Assembly (NCBI GenBank): GCA_028869725.1
Contig: JAGWRJ010000361.1
Coordinates: 1-42,693 of the forward strand
Direction: 5' to 3'
Source of the DNA: Alphaproteobacteria bacterium
Lineage (GTDB): Bacteria > Pseudomonadota > Alphaproteobacteria > Micropepsales > Micropepsaceae
DNA: 42,693 bases
In this document: in pieces, positions 8,716 through 16,727 of the stretch
How positions within the stretch are numbered: the first letter of the stretch is position 1
Layout of the letters: each line of letters starts with the position of its first letter
Program-made: the position numbers and the translations under genes
The notes under the pieces: model-generated
Told to the model about the DNA's origin: nothing
Database searches by the model: none
The model's input: only the letters and a program-made list of their open reading frames with translations

Positions 8716-8728
8716 GTAGCCGCCGCTT
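8696..8728 (-). terminator. Rho-independent terminator of the acyl-CoA dehydrogenase gene
   Basis: A perfect 10-bp stem (8702-8711 with 8719-8728) closes a 7-base loop that contains the histidine-kinase stop codon. Read on the minus strand, the stem is followed by TTCTTTTT, a proper U-tract. On the plus strand only TTTCC follows, so termination that way would be weaker. It lies 37 bases past the dehydrogenase stop. Confidence 0.75.
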
Positions 8729-8764
8729 TCCTGTCGACTTGAAATATAAACTGCCCTCCGGCCC

Positions 8765-9997
8765 CTATCCGCGACCCGGCATGTTCATGTGCTTGCCATA
8801 TTCGAGACGGGCAATAGTGCGGCAATGCACCTCGTCTGGACCGTCGGCCAGGCGCAATGTGCGCTGACTGGCATACATGCGCGCCAGCCCAGAGTCCGTG
8901 GTAACGCCGGCACCACCCCACGCCTGGATCGCGTCGTCGATGACCTTGAGGGCCATGCGCGGCGCCGCCACCTTGATTTCGGCGATTTCCGTCCGCGCCA
9001 CCTTGTTGCCTACCTTGTCCATCATGTCGGCAGCCTTGAGCGTGAGCAGTCGGCACATGTCAATATTGATGCGCGCCTCTGCCACGCGCTGCTCCCACAC
9101 TGAATGCTCGGAGATCCGCTTGCCAAAGGCTTCGCGCGCCATCAGCCGCTTGCACATCAGTTCAAGCGCCCGTTCAGCCACACCAATGGTCCGCATGCAG
9201 TGATGGATGCGTCCTGGCCCAAGGCGGCCTTGTGCAATTTCAAAGCCGCGGCCTTCGCCCAGGATCATATTATCAACGGGGACCTTCACGTTCTCGAACA
9301 GAACCTCGCCATGACCATGCGGTGCATCGTCGTAGCCGAACACTGGCAGCATGCGCTTGACGGTGACGCCAGGCGTGTTCATGGGAACGAGGATCTGCGA
9401 CTGCTGGCGATAGCGATCGGCTTCCAGATCGGTTTTGCCCATGACGATCATGATCTTGCAACGTGGATCACCAACCCCCGATGACCACCATTTGCGGCCG
9501 TTGATTATGTAATGGTCGCCCTTGCGCTCGATGCGGGTGGCAATATTGGTGGCATCGGAAGAAGCAACCGCGGGTTCCGTCATGATAAAGGCCGAACGAA
9601 TTTCACCGACAAGCAGGGGCTTTAGCCATGCTTCCTGCTGCGCGGGCGAGCCATAGCGTTCCAGCACCTCCATGTTGCCGGTATCCGGCGCAGAACAGTT
9701 GAAGACTTCGGAGGCAAAGCCGACACGGCCCATCAGTTCTGCGAGCGGGGCATATTCCAGATTTGTAAGGCCGGCGCCATTTTCGCTTTCATTGAGAAAC
9801 AGATTCCACAGCCCCTGGGCCTTGGCCTTCTGCTTCAGTTCCTCGACTACGGGGACCACGATCCAGGGATTACCCTTCTCGCGGGCCTCGGTCATCTGGG
9901 CCGTATAGGTTTCCTCTGCGGGATAGATGTAGCGGTCCATGAAATCGCCCACCCGGCGGATCCACTCCTTCTGGCGCGGCGAATAGTCAAAATCCAT
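8765..9997 (-). CDS. Acyl-CoA dehydrogenase, ACAD10/11-like
   Basis: This FAD enzyme of 410 residues has the full family architecture: an N-terminal helical domain (MDFDYSPRQKEWIRR), the middle beta domain with MTEPAVASSDATN and NGRKWWSSG, and a C-terminal helical domain ending in AWGGAGVTTDS and RLADGPDEVH. The position that aligns with the catalytic Glu of medium-chain enzymes is Asp in ADGPDEVH, a trait shared with ACAD10/11 and related bacterial proteins. Established knowledge: in that group the dehydrogenase partner removes phosphate from 4-phosphoacyl-CoA. Start is the ATG at 9995-9997, with AAGGAGG 7-8 bases upstream. The frame is open further upstream but has no conserved sequence there. 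Confidence 0.93.
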   Translation of the reverse strand: MDFDYSPRQKEWIRRVGDFMDRYIYPAEETYTAQMTEAREKGNPWIVVPVVEELKQKAKAQGLWNLFLNESENGAGLTNLEYAPLAELMGRVGFASEVFNCSAPDTGNMEVLERYGSPAQQEAWLKPLLVGEIRSAFIMTEPAVASSDATNIATRIERKGDHYIINGRKWWSSGVGDPRCKIMIVMGKTDLEADRYRQQSQILVPMNTPGVTVKRMLPVFGYDDAPHGHGEVLFENVKVPVDNMILGEGRGFEIAQGRLGPGRIHHCMRTIGVAERALELMCKRLMAREAFGKRISEHSVWEQRVAEARINIDMCRLLTLKAADMMDKVGNKVARTEIAEIKVAAPRMALKVIDDAIQAWGGAGVTTDSGLARMYASQRTLRLADGPDEVHCRTIARLEYGKHMNMPGRG

Positions 9998-10123
9998 AAC
10001 GTCCTCCTTGGGGAACCCCCCTGTTGGAAAATAGCGATAGCGAAGTCTAACGCTCTTTAAGTCACCCCGACCAGCCCTCGGCCTCATTGACTTGTGCCAA
10101 GAGGCGCGGCAAGCAGCGTCGCC

Positions 10124-10744
10124 ATGCTTCTTTGGTCTGGAATCGCGCTGCTGCTGGGCGGCCTCCTCAGCTTTACGGTCGATCGGCGGGTGGTGCACTT
10201 CCTCCACGCCGTTGTGGACCGCCGCATGGAAATCGCCATCTGGCGGACGACCGACTGGGCCAAAGGCGCCCATTGGCTGATCCTGTCCATTCTTGCCTAT
10301 GGGGTGTCCTGGGCGGGGACGCGTCTGCTTGGCCCGAGCGACATCCTGCGGGACATGCGCCTGAGCTCCCTCGCCTTTCTCATCAGCCTGGGAACCGGCA
10401 GCATCATTCTGCATACGCTGAAGACCCTTCTGGGCCGCCGCCGGCCGCGCGACGAGCTGGAACTCGGGCTCTACGGGTTCCAGCCCTTCCGCATGAATTT
10501 CAAGAGCGATTCCTTTCCGTCTGGCCACGCCCTGACCATCTTCTGTGCAGCCGTTATTCTGTCTGGGACCGTCCCCGCGCTAACCCCCATCTGGTTTGCC
10601 ATCGCCCTTTATCTCGCGATGACGCGTGCGCTGCTGAACGCCCACTTCCTCAGTGACGTTTTCATAGGCTCCGGGATCGGGCTCTTAACAGCACGGCAGA
10701 TCATCATCTGGCTTTTTCCCAGCCTGACCCAACCCTGGTTCTGA
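10124..10744 (+). CDS. PAP2-family membrane phosphatase
   Basis: PAP2 enzymes dephosphorylate lipid phosphates such as phosphatidic acid, undecaprenyl diphosphate or phosphatidylglycerophosphate at the membrane. The three motifs are present in order: K-x6-RP (KTLLGRRRP), PSGH (SFPSGHA) and SR-x5-H-like (TRALLNAHFLSD). About five membrane helices are evident. The start is uncertain. ATG at 10124 opens directly into the first helix (MLLWSGIALLLGG); GTG at 10094 would add ten residues. Neither has a good Shine-Dalgarno. The gene ends 5 bases before the convergent GST stop. Substrate unknown. Confidence 0.88.
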   Translation: MLLWSGIALLLGGLLSFTVDRRVVHFLHAVVDRRMEIAIWRTTDWAKGAHWLILSILAYGVSWAGTRLLGPSDILRDMRLSSLAFLISLGTGSIILHTLKTLLGRRRPRDELELGLYGFQPFRMNFKSDSFPSGHALTIFCAAVILSGTVPALTPIWFAIALYLAMTRALLNAHFLSDVFIGSGIGLLTARQIIIWLFPSLTQPWF

Positions 10745-10749
10745 CACTC

Positions 10750-11436
10750 CTAGCGCTGCAAAATGGAGCGGGCGCTCTCCACTGCCTTCTGGGCGCCGCC
10801 GCTACCCTCCTCGCGCCGGGCAGCAAGATCGAGCGGCACCTTTATGCCTTTCTGCACGGCCGGGCGGCTGGCAATGGCATCCAGCCAGCGCTGCAGATGA
10901 TCAAGTCCCTCGACAGAGACACCGGACCAGGGATGGATGCGTACCCAGCACCAGTTGGCGATATCCGCGATGGAGTAGTCCCCGGCCAGGAATTCCTGAT
11001 CGGCAAGCGCGGAATTCAACACCTCGAAGAGGCGACGTGATTCATTCTGATAGCGGTCGATCGCCGGCTTATAGGTCTCGTGCCAATAGCGGAAAAAGAC
11101 GTTGGCCTGCCCCATCATCGGCCCGATGCCGCCCATCTGGAACATGAGCCAGGAGAGCACCTTCGCCCGTCCGGCTCCATCAGCGGGCAGAAGCCTGCCG
11201 GTCTTTTCCGCAAGATAAATCATGATCGCACCGGATTCGAACACCGCCAAGTTGTCGGCGTCGCGGTCTACGATCGCGGGAATGCGGCCGTTGGGATTGA
11301 TCTTAAGAAACCACGGCTCCTTCTGAACTGCCTTGGCCAGATCTATCGCATGGGTCTCATACGCAAGCCCGAGTTCTTCAAGGGTTACAGAGGCTTTCCA
11401 GCCATTCGGCGTAGGCGCGGTATAGAGGTCGATCAT
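10750..11436 (-). CDS. Glutathione S-transferase (YghU/YfcG, nu-class-like)
   Basis: The 228-residue protein has the thioredoxin-like N-domain (MIDLYTAPTPNGWKASV) with the TPNG signature used by nu-class enzymes, INPNGRIPAI for the cis-proline, and FESGAIMIYLAEK for the glutathione gamma-Glu contact (E-S). A helical C-domain follows. Nu-class enzymes often act as disulfide-bond reductases on organic peroxides or thiols. The ATG at 11436 is chosen because homology begins exactly there. It ends a minus-strand run that starts with a second GST and a transporter, 34 bases after the transporter stop. Confidence 0.9.
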   Translation of the reverse strand: MIDLYTAPTPNGWKASVTLEELGLAYETHAIDLAKAVQKEPWFLKINPNGRIPAIVDRDADNLAVFESGAIMIYLAEKTGRLLPADGAGRAKVLSWLMFQMGGIGPMMGQANVFFRYWHETYKPAIDRYQNESRRLFEVLNSALADQEFLAGDYSIADIANWCWVRIHPWSGVSVEGLDHLQRWLDAIASRPAVQKGIKVPLDLAARREEGSGGAQKAVESARSILQR

Positions 11437-11470
11437 GGTGTCATTCCCCACACTCCGACAGTGATTGCTA

Positions 11471-12859
11471 TCATTTTTTGGTGTCTGAACCCAGTGCCTG
11501 ACTGCGGCGGCGCAATTCCACCTCAGCGCGCGTTGCGCGCTGGCGCGCTTCATCGAGGGGATAACCGACAAGTTGCCAGAGATTGATAAAGGACAGGACG
11601 ATGGGACAAAAAATAAAGAACAATCGCATGTGCTCGATCGCATGTGCCGAATTGGGCATCTTCGGATCAAATCCGAGCCAGGCCAGAATCCCGAAACTGA
11701 TGCCGACCGCCCAGCCCAGACCGAACTTGTTGGTCAGCGCCAGCAGCGAGTACATCACGCCTGCCCGCTCCGCGCCATGATGCGCAGCATCGAGATCAGC
11801 GACATCGGCCATCATCGCGCGCAGCAGGAATGATGGAGCGCCATAGTTTGCACCGCTCACCACAATGATGGCGAGGGCCGGCAGAAGATGTCCGGCAGGT
11901 ATCAGGAGATAGAGTGGCACCGTCACGAAGGTATAGGCGAAGGACAGGCGCAGCGTGCGATCCTTGCCAATGCGTTTGGCCAGCCACATCCAGGCCGGAA
12001 TAAAGATGATGCCGCTGACAAAATAGGCAAGCAGCAAGGTGCCGGCCCAGTCGCGAAGGCGCAGCGCCGAGTCGGCAAAAAAGAAAAACATGGCGCCAAG
12101 TGCCCCGGCAGACGTCGAGGCCAGGAGGTCCGCCAGGATGACCCGGCGCAGGGCTCCGTCGAACAGCAGGAACTTGACGGTAGACCAGAGTGGAGCATGG
12201 GTCTTGAGCAAAACCGGCGGCTCGGGAACCACGCCAACGACAAGTGCTATCGCCGGCAGCAAAAAGACCAGAGCAAAACATGCCATGGCCAGAACCTGAG
12301 TGGAAAGCTGATAGCCGCCAGCATGTTCAAGCAGAGCCGGAATCACGAGGACGCCGACCATGCCAACTATGATGGTGACCTGCGCCCAACCATAGATGCG
12401 ACTGCGCTCATGATAATCACTCGACAGCTCCGCACCCCAGGACAGATGGGGAATAGTGACCATCGACCAGCCCAGGTACATCAGGAACAGCCACAAACTG
12501 AGATGGAGTGGACTGACCGGGCCACCGGGAACGAAAACCATCCAGATTCCAAGTGCAAGAAGAGGTGTACCCAGCAGCACCATCGGCCGGCGCCTGCCAA
12601 ACGGGGTGCGCAGCCTGTCGCTGAGATAACCCATCAGCGGATCTATAAAGACATCGGCGATCCGGCACAGGCTGAACACCAGTCCCGTGGTGGCAAGACT
12701 GAGGCCCATTTCCCGGCTGGCGTAAAAGCGCGGCAGATGAACAACAATCGGCAGTCCCAGAGCCGCCAAAGGCAGATTTGGCAGAACATAGGAAAAGACC
12801 CGAAACGCCGTCAGGCGATGGCTGCTCTCGGAGTGCGGTTTAAGTGCGGAATGCTCCAT
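11471..12859 (-). CDS. GPH-type (MelB-like) cation symporter, MFS_2 family
   Basis: The 462-residue membrane protein shows about twelve hydrophobic helices. The diagnostic segment of the glycoside-pentoside-hexuronide family is present: ADVFIDPLMGYLSDR followed by GRRRPMVLLGTPL in the loop between helices 2 and 3. These carriers usually move sugars or sugar-like solutes with Na+ or H+. No sugar-catabolic gene is near. The flanking genes are two GSTs, so the substrate may be different here. The start (ATG at 12859, MEHSALKPHS) leaves a short cytoplasmic N-terminus and lies 10 bases after the upstream GST stop. The frame stays open upstream but only inside that GST gene. Confidence 0.88.
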   Translation of the reverse strand: MEHSALKPHSESSHRLTAFRVFSYVLPNLPLAALGLPIVVHLPRFYASREMGLSLATTGLVFSLCRIADVFIDPLMGYLSDRLRTPFGRRRPMVLLGTPLLALGIWMVFVPGGPVSPLHLSLWLFLMYLGWSMVTIPHLSWGAELSSDYHERSRIYGWAQVTIIVGMVGVLVIPALLEHAGGYQLSTQVLAMACFALVFLLPAIALVVGVVPEPPVLLKTHAPLWSTVKFLLFDGALRRVILADLLASTSAGALGAMFFFFADSALRLRDWAGTLLLAYFVSGIIFIPAWMWLAKRIGKDRTLRLSFAYTFVTVPLYLLIPAGHLLPALAIIVVSGANYGAPSFLLRAMMADVADLDAAHHGAERAGVMYSLLALTNKFGLGWAVGISFGILAWLGFDPKMPNSAHAIEHMRLFFIFCPIVLSFINLWQLVGYPLDEARQRATRAEVELRRRSQALGSDTKK

Positions 12860-12869
12860 GAAGATGTCG

Positions 12870-13538
12870 CTAGGCTGCCCGAAAGCGAGCGATGACGCTG
12901 CGTTCCTCGTCCAGTAGAGCCGCAAAGGACGGGCGTGCATGAACGCGGGCAATGTAGGCCGAAAGCTGAGGCCAACGCTGCTTGGACGGCACTTCACCAG
13001 CATGATCAAAATTGACGAACATCGAGCCCACGGCAATGTCGGCAATGGAAAAGCGTTCGCCAACAAAGAACTGGTGGGTTCCGATCTCGCGCTCCAGATA
13101 ATCGAATAATGGCGGAATTTTCTGGGTCAAGGTCCTGGTGCAGACCTCCTCATCAGGCTCCTGGCGCAACATGCGCTTTACGATGCGCTCAAAGAACAGT
13201 CCCCGCCCAATGGTCTCGGCGACCGCGCTGTCTGCATACTCCTCGAACCAGAGTGCCCGTGCCCGATCAAATGCACCTTTGGGATAAAGAGGCGGCTCGG
13301 GATATTTGTGCTCCAGGTAATCGCAGATCACGCTCGAGTCAGGCAGCGTGTTGGGTTCAGGCTGATCGGTATCGCGCAGCACTGGTATGCGCTTGAGCGG
13401 ACTGATGGCCAGGAACTCCGGCGGCGGCGTGAACGGATTGACCTGATCCAGCCGGTAGTCGATCCCCTTTTCGATCAATACCACACGCACTTTTCGTACA
13501 AACGGAGAGACGCTGCCTCCATACACGATCAGGCTCAT
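12870..13538 (-). CDS. Glutathione S-transferase family protein
   Basis: The 222-residue product has an N-terminal thioredoxin-like domain (SLIVYGGSVSPFVRKVRVVL, with Ser in the SPFVRK position that activates glutathione in several classes), a cis-Pro at LKRIPVL, and DSSVICDYLE contacting the glutathione Glu. The C-terminal helical domain has FSIADIAVGSMF, the usual N-capping motif. Its class is not clear; zeta- or phi-like bacterial GSTs are closest in motif. It is the first gene of the minus-strand GST-transporter-GST run and is divergent from the isomerase gene, with a 139-base gap that must hold both promoters. Confidence 0.9.
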   Translation of the reverse strand: MSLIVYGGSVSPFVRKVRVVLIEKGIDYRLDQVNPFTPPPEFLAISPLKRIPVLRDTDQPEPNTLPDSSVICDYLEHKYPEPPLYPKGAFDRARALWFEEYADSAVAETIGRGLFFERIVKRMLRQEPDEEVCTRTLTQKIPPLFDYLEREIGTHQFFVGERFSIADIAVGSMFVNFDHAGEVPSKQRWPQLSAYIARVHARPSFAALLDEERSVIARFRAA

Positions 13539-13677
13539 GCACGACGATCCTTTCCACCGGTCAGATTGACAGGGTGTCAGTTCCGTCGCACAGGATCAAG
13601 CACAGGAATTTTCGGGACGGGACTGGCGCTGCGCCATGCCGCACCGCCTGTGCGCCAAACAACAGGGAGAGCCATAC

Positions 13678-14331
13678 GTGACGTTCAATGTCGATCTGTT
13701 CTGGTCATTCCGCAGTCCGTATTCCTATCTGGCGACACCCCGACTGGTCGAGCTGACGCGCCGATACGACCTCGCGATCACCGCCCGTCCGGTCTATCCG
13801 CTTGCCGTACGTCAGGCGCAGTTCTTCGATCACGTACATCCACAATGGATTCCCTATCTACTGCGTGACACTGCCCGCATCGCCGAAATGCAGGGACTGG
13901 CCTATCGCTGGCCCAGTCCCGACCCGGTAAAGATCGACCCGGCCACGCGGCATGGCACACCGGATCAGCCCCATATTCACTGGCTGACCCGCCTTGGCTG
14001 CGCCGCCGAAGAGGCCGGCCACGGCCTCGCATTCCTCCATGAGGCCAGTCGCGTAATCTGGGGCGGTACCAAGGACTGGCACCTGGGCGACCATCTCGCC
14101 CAGGCTGCCGCGCGGGCCGGACTTGATTTTGGCACGCTACGTGCCAATATAGATGCGAGACCGGAGAAGTACGAAGCCATCATCCAGGAAAATCAGCGGG
14201 CGCATGAAGCAGCCGGCCACTGGGGTGTTCCCACCATGGTGTTCGAGGGCGAGCCCTTTTTCGGCCAGGATCGCATCGACATTCTGGAATGGCGGCTCAA
14301 GCAGAACGGACTGATCGAAAGAGGAAAATAG
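13678..14331 (+). CDS. 2-hydroxychromene-2-carboxylate isomerase / kappa-GST-like (DsbA fold)
   Basis: This family has a DsbA-type thioredoxin fold with a helical insert and uses glutathione. The classical member isomerises 2-hydroxychromene-2-carboxylate in naphthalene breakdown. The glutathione-activating Ser is in FWSFRSPYSYLA near the N-terminus, and the cis-Pro loop is WGVPTMVF. Length (217) fits. Start is GTG at 13678, with GGGAG about 10 bases upstream, and homology begins at once (VTFNVDLFWSF); an ATG at 13636 lacks such support. The MBL gene begins at the very next base after its stop. No ring-cleavage genes are present, so the naphthalene role itself is not supported. Confidence 0.87.
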   Translation: MTFNVDLFWSFRSPYSYLATPRLVELTRRYDLAITARPVYPLAVRQAQFFDHVHPQWIPYLLRDTARIAEMQGLAYRWPSPDPVKIDPATRHGTPDQPHIHWLTRLGCAAEEAGHGLAFLHEASRVIWGGTKDWHLGDHLAQAAARAGLDFGTLRANIDARPEKYEAIIQENQRAHEAAGHWGVPTMVFEGEPFFGQDRIDILEWRLKQNGLIERGK

Positions 14332-15414
14332 ATGCGGCTTGTCGCGCTTGTTCTTGGCCTTGGAGGAGTTGTCCTTCTGGCCATTGGCGTGCTGGCGACC
14401 CGCATTCCCTCCACGGGGCTTTATCTCTTCAAGCGCCTGGCCACACGCAGGATCGCACGAGGGCGCCGGCATCTTGCCGACAGCGACGAGCTCGCCGTAC
14501 TGCTCTGCGGTACCGGCTCCCCTCTTCCCGATCCTAGTCGTGCAGGACCAAGCGCACTGGTCGCGGCAGGAAACCGGCTGTTTCTCGTCGACGCCGGCAC
14601 TGCCAGCGTGCGCAACCTGCTGCTGTGGCGCGTACCCTTGAACCAGGTGCAGGCCGTCCTCGTGACACACTTTCATTCCGATCACATCGCCGAACTCGAC
14701 GAAATCAATCTGCAGACCTGGGTCAGCGGCCGCGATGCGCCGCTCCGAGTGTGCGGTCCGCCGGGGGTGGACGAGGTCGTCACTGGCTTCAATCAGGCTT
14801 TTGGGCAGGATGCAGCCTATCGCTCAGCGCATCACGGCGAGGACTTCCTGCCACCGGCTGCCGCCCGGATGCAGGCGGTAACCGTCGCCATTCCATCCGA
14901 AAGTGGTACTGCCCTGGTGCTTCAATCCGAGGACCTGACCATCACCGCTATTCGTGTGCAGCACGACCCCGTAGAGCCTGCCTATGGCTACCGCTTCGAT
15001 TACAAGGGCCGCAGCGTGGTGATCTCGGGCGATACCATTGCCGACAAAAATCTTGCCCACGCCGCCCGAGATGCCGACGTCCTCGTTCATGATGCCCTCA
15101 ATCCGCAGATGGTCGCAGCGCTCGGCGAGGCTATGACAGCGACCGGAAACCTCCGTCCCGCCAAAATCATGCAGGATGTTCCGGGCTATCACGCAAGCCC
15201 GATTGACGCGGCCGAAGTTGCCAACACAGCCGGGGCGCGTCTTCTCGTCTTCACCCATATGGTGCCGATGCTGCCCAATGCCGCTGCGGAGCGCCTCTTC
15301 CTTAGCGGCGTTTCAGCAGTACGGCCCAACGGCGTCAAACTTGGTCATGACGGCCTACTCATCCGTCTTCCTGCGCACAGCACCGCCATCAATACCACGA
15401 CCCTGCGTGCCTAG
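14332..15414 (+). CDS. Membrane-anchored metallo-beta-lactamase-fold hydrolase
   Basis: The 360-residue protein begins with a hydrophobic helix (about residues 3-23) that would anchor it in the inner membrane. The MBL domain follows with THFHSDHI (HxHxDH, two metal sites), a GDT motif (ISGDTIADK), HDAL and a final FTHMVPM histidine. The layout resembles RNase Z/arylsulfatase-type MBL proteins. The start directly abuts the isomerase stop, so the two are very likely cotranscribed. Its last bases CTAG also form the stop of tadA on the other strand. The substrate is unknown; lactone, thioester or sulfate ester hydrolysis are all possible. Confidence 0.87.
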   Translation: MRLVALVLGLGGVVLLAIGVLATRIPSTGLYLFKRLATRRIARGRRHLADSDELAVLLCGTGSPLPDPSRAGPSALVAAGNRLFLVDAGTASVRNLLLWRVPLNQVQAVLVTHFHSDHIAELDEINLQTWVSGRDAPLRVCGPPGVDEVVTGFNQAFGQDAAYRSAHHGEDFLPPAAARMQAVTVAIPSESGTALVLQSEDLTITAIRVQHDPVEPAYGYRFDYKGRSVVISGDTIADKNLAHAARDADVLVHDALNPQMVAALGEAMTATGNLRPAKIMQDVPGYHASPIDAAEVANTAGARLLVFTHMVPMLPNAAAERLFLSGVSAVRPNGVKLGHDGLLIRLPAHSTAINTTTLRA

Positions 15415-15869
15415 GTCCGTCGCGCGCGGAAGAACGTCTTCAGCAGCGTGCCTGCGGCCTCGGACTGATCGAGCAGACGTACGACCTGCGGACGGTGATG
15501 ACAGGTTGGCTGGGCAAAGAATGTCGGTCCGTGAAGCACCGCGCCGCCCTTCGGATCCGCAGCCGCGAAGACGAGGCGGGCAACGCGGGCAAGGCTGATC
15601 GCTCCAGCACACATCGCGCACGGCTCGAGCGTGACGTAAAGAGTGGTATCGACCAGCCGCTCATTACCAAGGCGCAAGGCGGCCTCGCGCAGTACCAGGA
15701 TCTCGGCATGGGCCGTGGGATCGCGCAGTTCCAGGATGCGGTTGCCCGCGCGGGCGAGCAGGTCGCCAGAGGCGTCGGTAAGGGCCGCGCCCACAGGGAC
15801 TTCCCCCCGCGCGCCGGCCAGTTCGGCCTCCTTCAGGGCCATCATCATGACCGCCTCGTCCGTCATCAT
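15411..15869 (-). CDS. tadA: tRNA-specific adenosine deaminase
   Basis: TadA deaminates the wobble adenosine A34 of tRNA-Arg(ACG) to inosine. The 152-residue product has the zinc site of the CDA fold: H54-A-E56 with the proton-shuttling Glu, and P-C84-AM-C87. An N-terminal helix and the C-terminal Arg/Phe-rich helix (LLKTFFRARRT) match bacterial TadA. Two adjacent ATGs open the gene; 15869 is taken. It converges on the MBL gene with a 4-base overlap. The RluB-type gene diverges from it 62 bases away, so two RNA-modification genes share one intergenic region. Confidence 0.95.
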   Translation of the reverse strand: MMTDEAVMMMALKEAELAGARGEVPVGAALTDASGDLLARAGNRILELRDPTAHAEILVLREAALRLGNERLVDTTLYVTLEPCAMCAGAISLARVARLVFAAADPKGGAVLHGPTFFAQPTCHHRPQVVRLLDQSEAAGTLLKTFFRARRT

Positions 15870-15931
15870 CCTTGCCTGCCGTTCACCAAGTCGCTAGGCG
15901 ATAATCCTTTCCGCCAAGGCGAGCAATCCAG

Positions 15932-16684
15932 ATGGACGAAACCGACAACAAGGGCGACAGGATCGCCAAGCTCATGGCCCGGTCCGGCGTGTGCTCGCGA
16001 CGTGACGCGGAGAAGCTGATCGCGGAAGGACGGGTCACGCTTAATGGCCAGGCCGTGACGACGCCAGCGACCAAGGTGTCAGGCCCCGCCGTGATCGCGG
16101 TCGACGGCAAACCGATCGCCGAACCCGAACAGACGCGCCTCTGGCGCTATCACAAGCCAGCAGGGCTTGTAACCACGCACCGCGATCCGCAAGGCCGGCC
16201 AACCGTATTCCAGAACCTTCCACAGGGTCTGCCACGCGTACTGTCGGTCGGGCGTCTCGATGTCAATTCCGAGGGACTTCTGCTTCTCACCAATGATGGT
16301 GAAATCGCCCGGCGGCTCGAACATCCGTCCGCGGGCCTTTTACGCACCTATCGTGTCAGGCTGTTTGGCCGCATCGACCAAGCTGCGCTCGACCGTCTGG
16401 CCGAAGGCATTACCGTCGATGGAGTCCGCTACGGGCCGGTACTTGCGGATCTGGAACGCAGCAAGGGCCCCTATGCATGGGTTCAGATTCGTCTCAAGGA
16501 AGGCAAGAACCGCGAGATCAAGCGGCTTATGGAACATCTGGGCTGCAAGGTCGCCCGGCTGATCCGCATTCAGTACGGCCCCTTCCATCTTGGACATCTG
16601 CCAGAGGGCGCCGTCGAAGAGATCCCGGCCAAACTCTGGCGCCAGCATCTGGGCATCGGTCGCAAAAGGCGGGCGCGGGAATGA
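15932..16684 (+). CDS. rluB: 23S rRNA pseudouridine synthase, RsuA/RluB family
   Basis: The 250-residue protein has an N-terminal S4 RNA-binding domain (IAKLMARSGVCSRRDAEKLI) and a catalytic domain with VGRLDVNSEGLLLLTNDG, in which D110 is the catalytic aspartate, and LKEGKNREIKRLMEH. RluB-type enzymes modify U2605 in helix 93 of 23S rRNA; RsuA, RluE and RluF are close relatives, so the exact target is inferred. It starts at ATG 15932. Alphaproteobacteria often keep rsmD just after this gene; here a perfect GC-rich hairpin and a convergent small exported-protein gene follow instead. Confidence 0.9.
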   Translation: MDETDNKGDRIAKLMARSGVCSRRDAEKLIAEGRVTLNGQAVTTPATKVSGPAVIAVDGKPIAEPEQTRLWRYHKPAGLVTTHRDPQGRPTVFQNLPQGLPRVLSVGRLDVNSEGLLLLTNDGEIARRLEHPSAGLLRTYRVRLFGRIDQAALDRLAEGITVDGVRYGPVLADLERSKGPYAWVQIRLKEGKNREIKRLMEHLGCKVARLIRIQYGPFHLGHLPEGAVEEIPAKLWRQHLGIGRKRRARE

Positions 16685-16693
16685 TCCAGAGCC

Positions 16694-16719
16694 CCCGGCG
16701 CGGAGCGAGCCGCGCCGGG
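16694..16719. terminator. GC-rich hairpin between convergent genes, possible terminator
   Basis: A perfect 10-bp stem (CCCGGCGCGG at 16694-16703 with its complement at 16710-16719) closes a 6-base loop. It begins 10 bases after the pseudouridine-synthase stop and lies 9 bases before the end of the convergent gene. No clear U-tract follows in either direction, so it may only pause RNA polymerase or protect the 3' ends. Confidence 0.5.
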
Positions 16720-16727
16720 TCCACTCT

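Noticed and set aside
11888..12895. A 335-codon open frame antisense to the GPH transporter
   Set aside because: The translation is rich in Arg, Gln and Gly with no hydrophobic core, as expected for the complement of membrane-helix codons.
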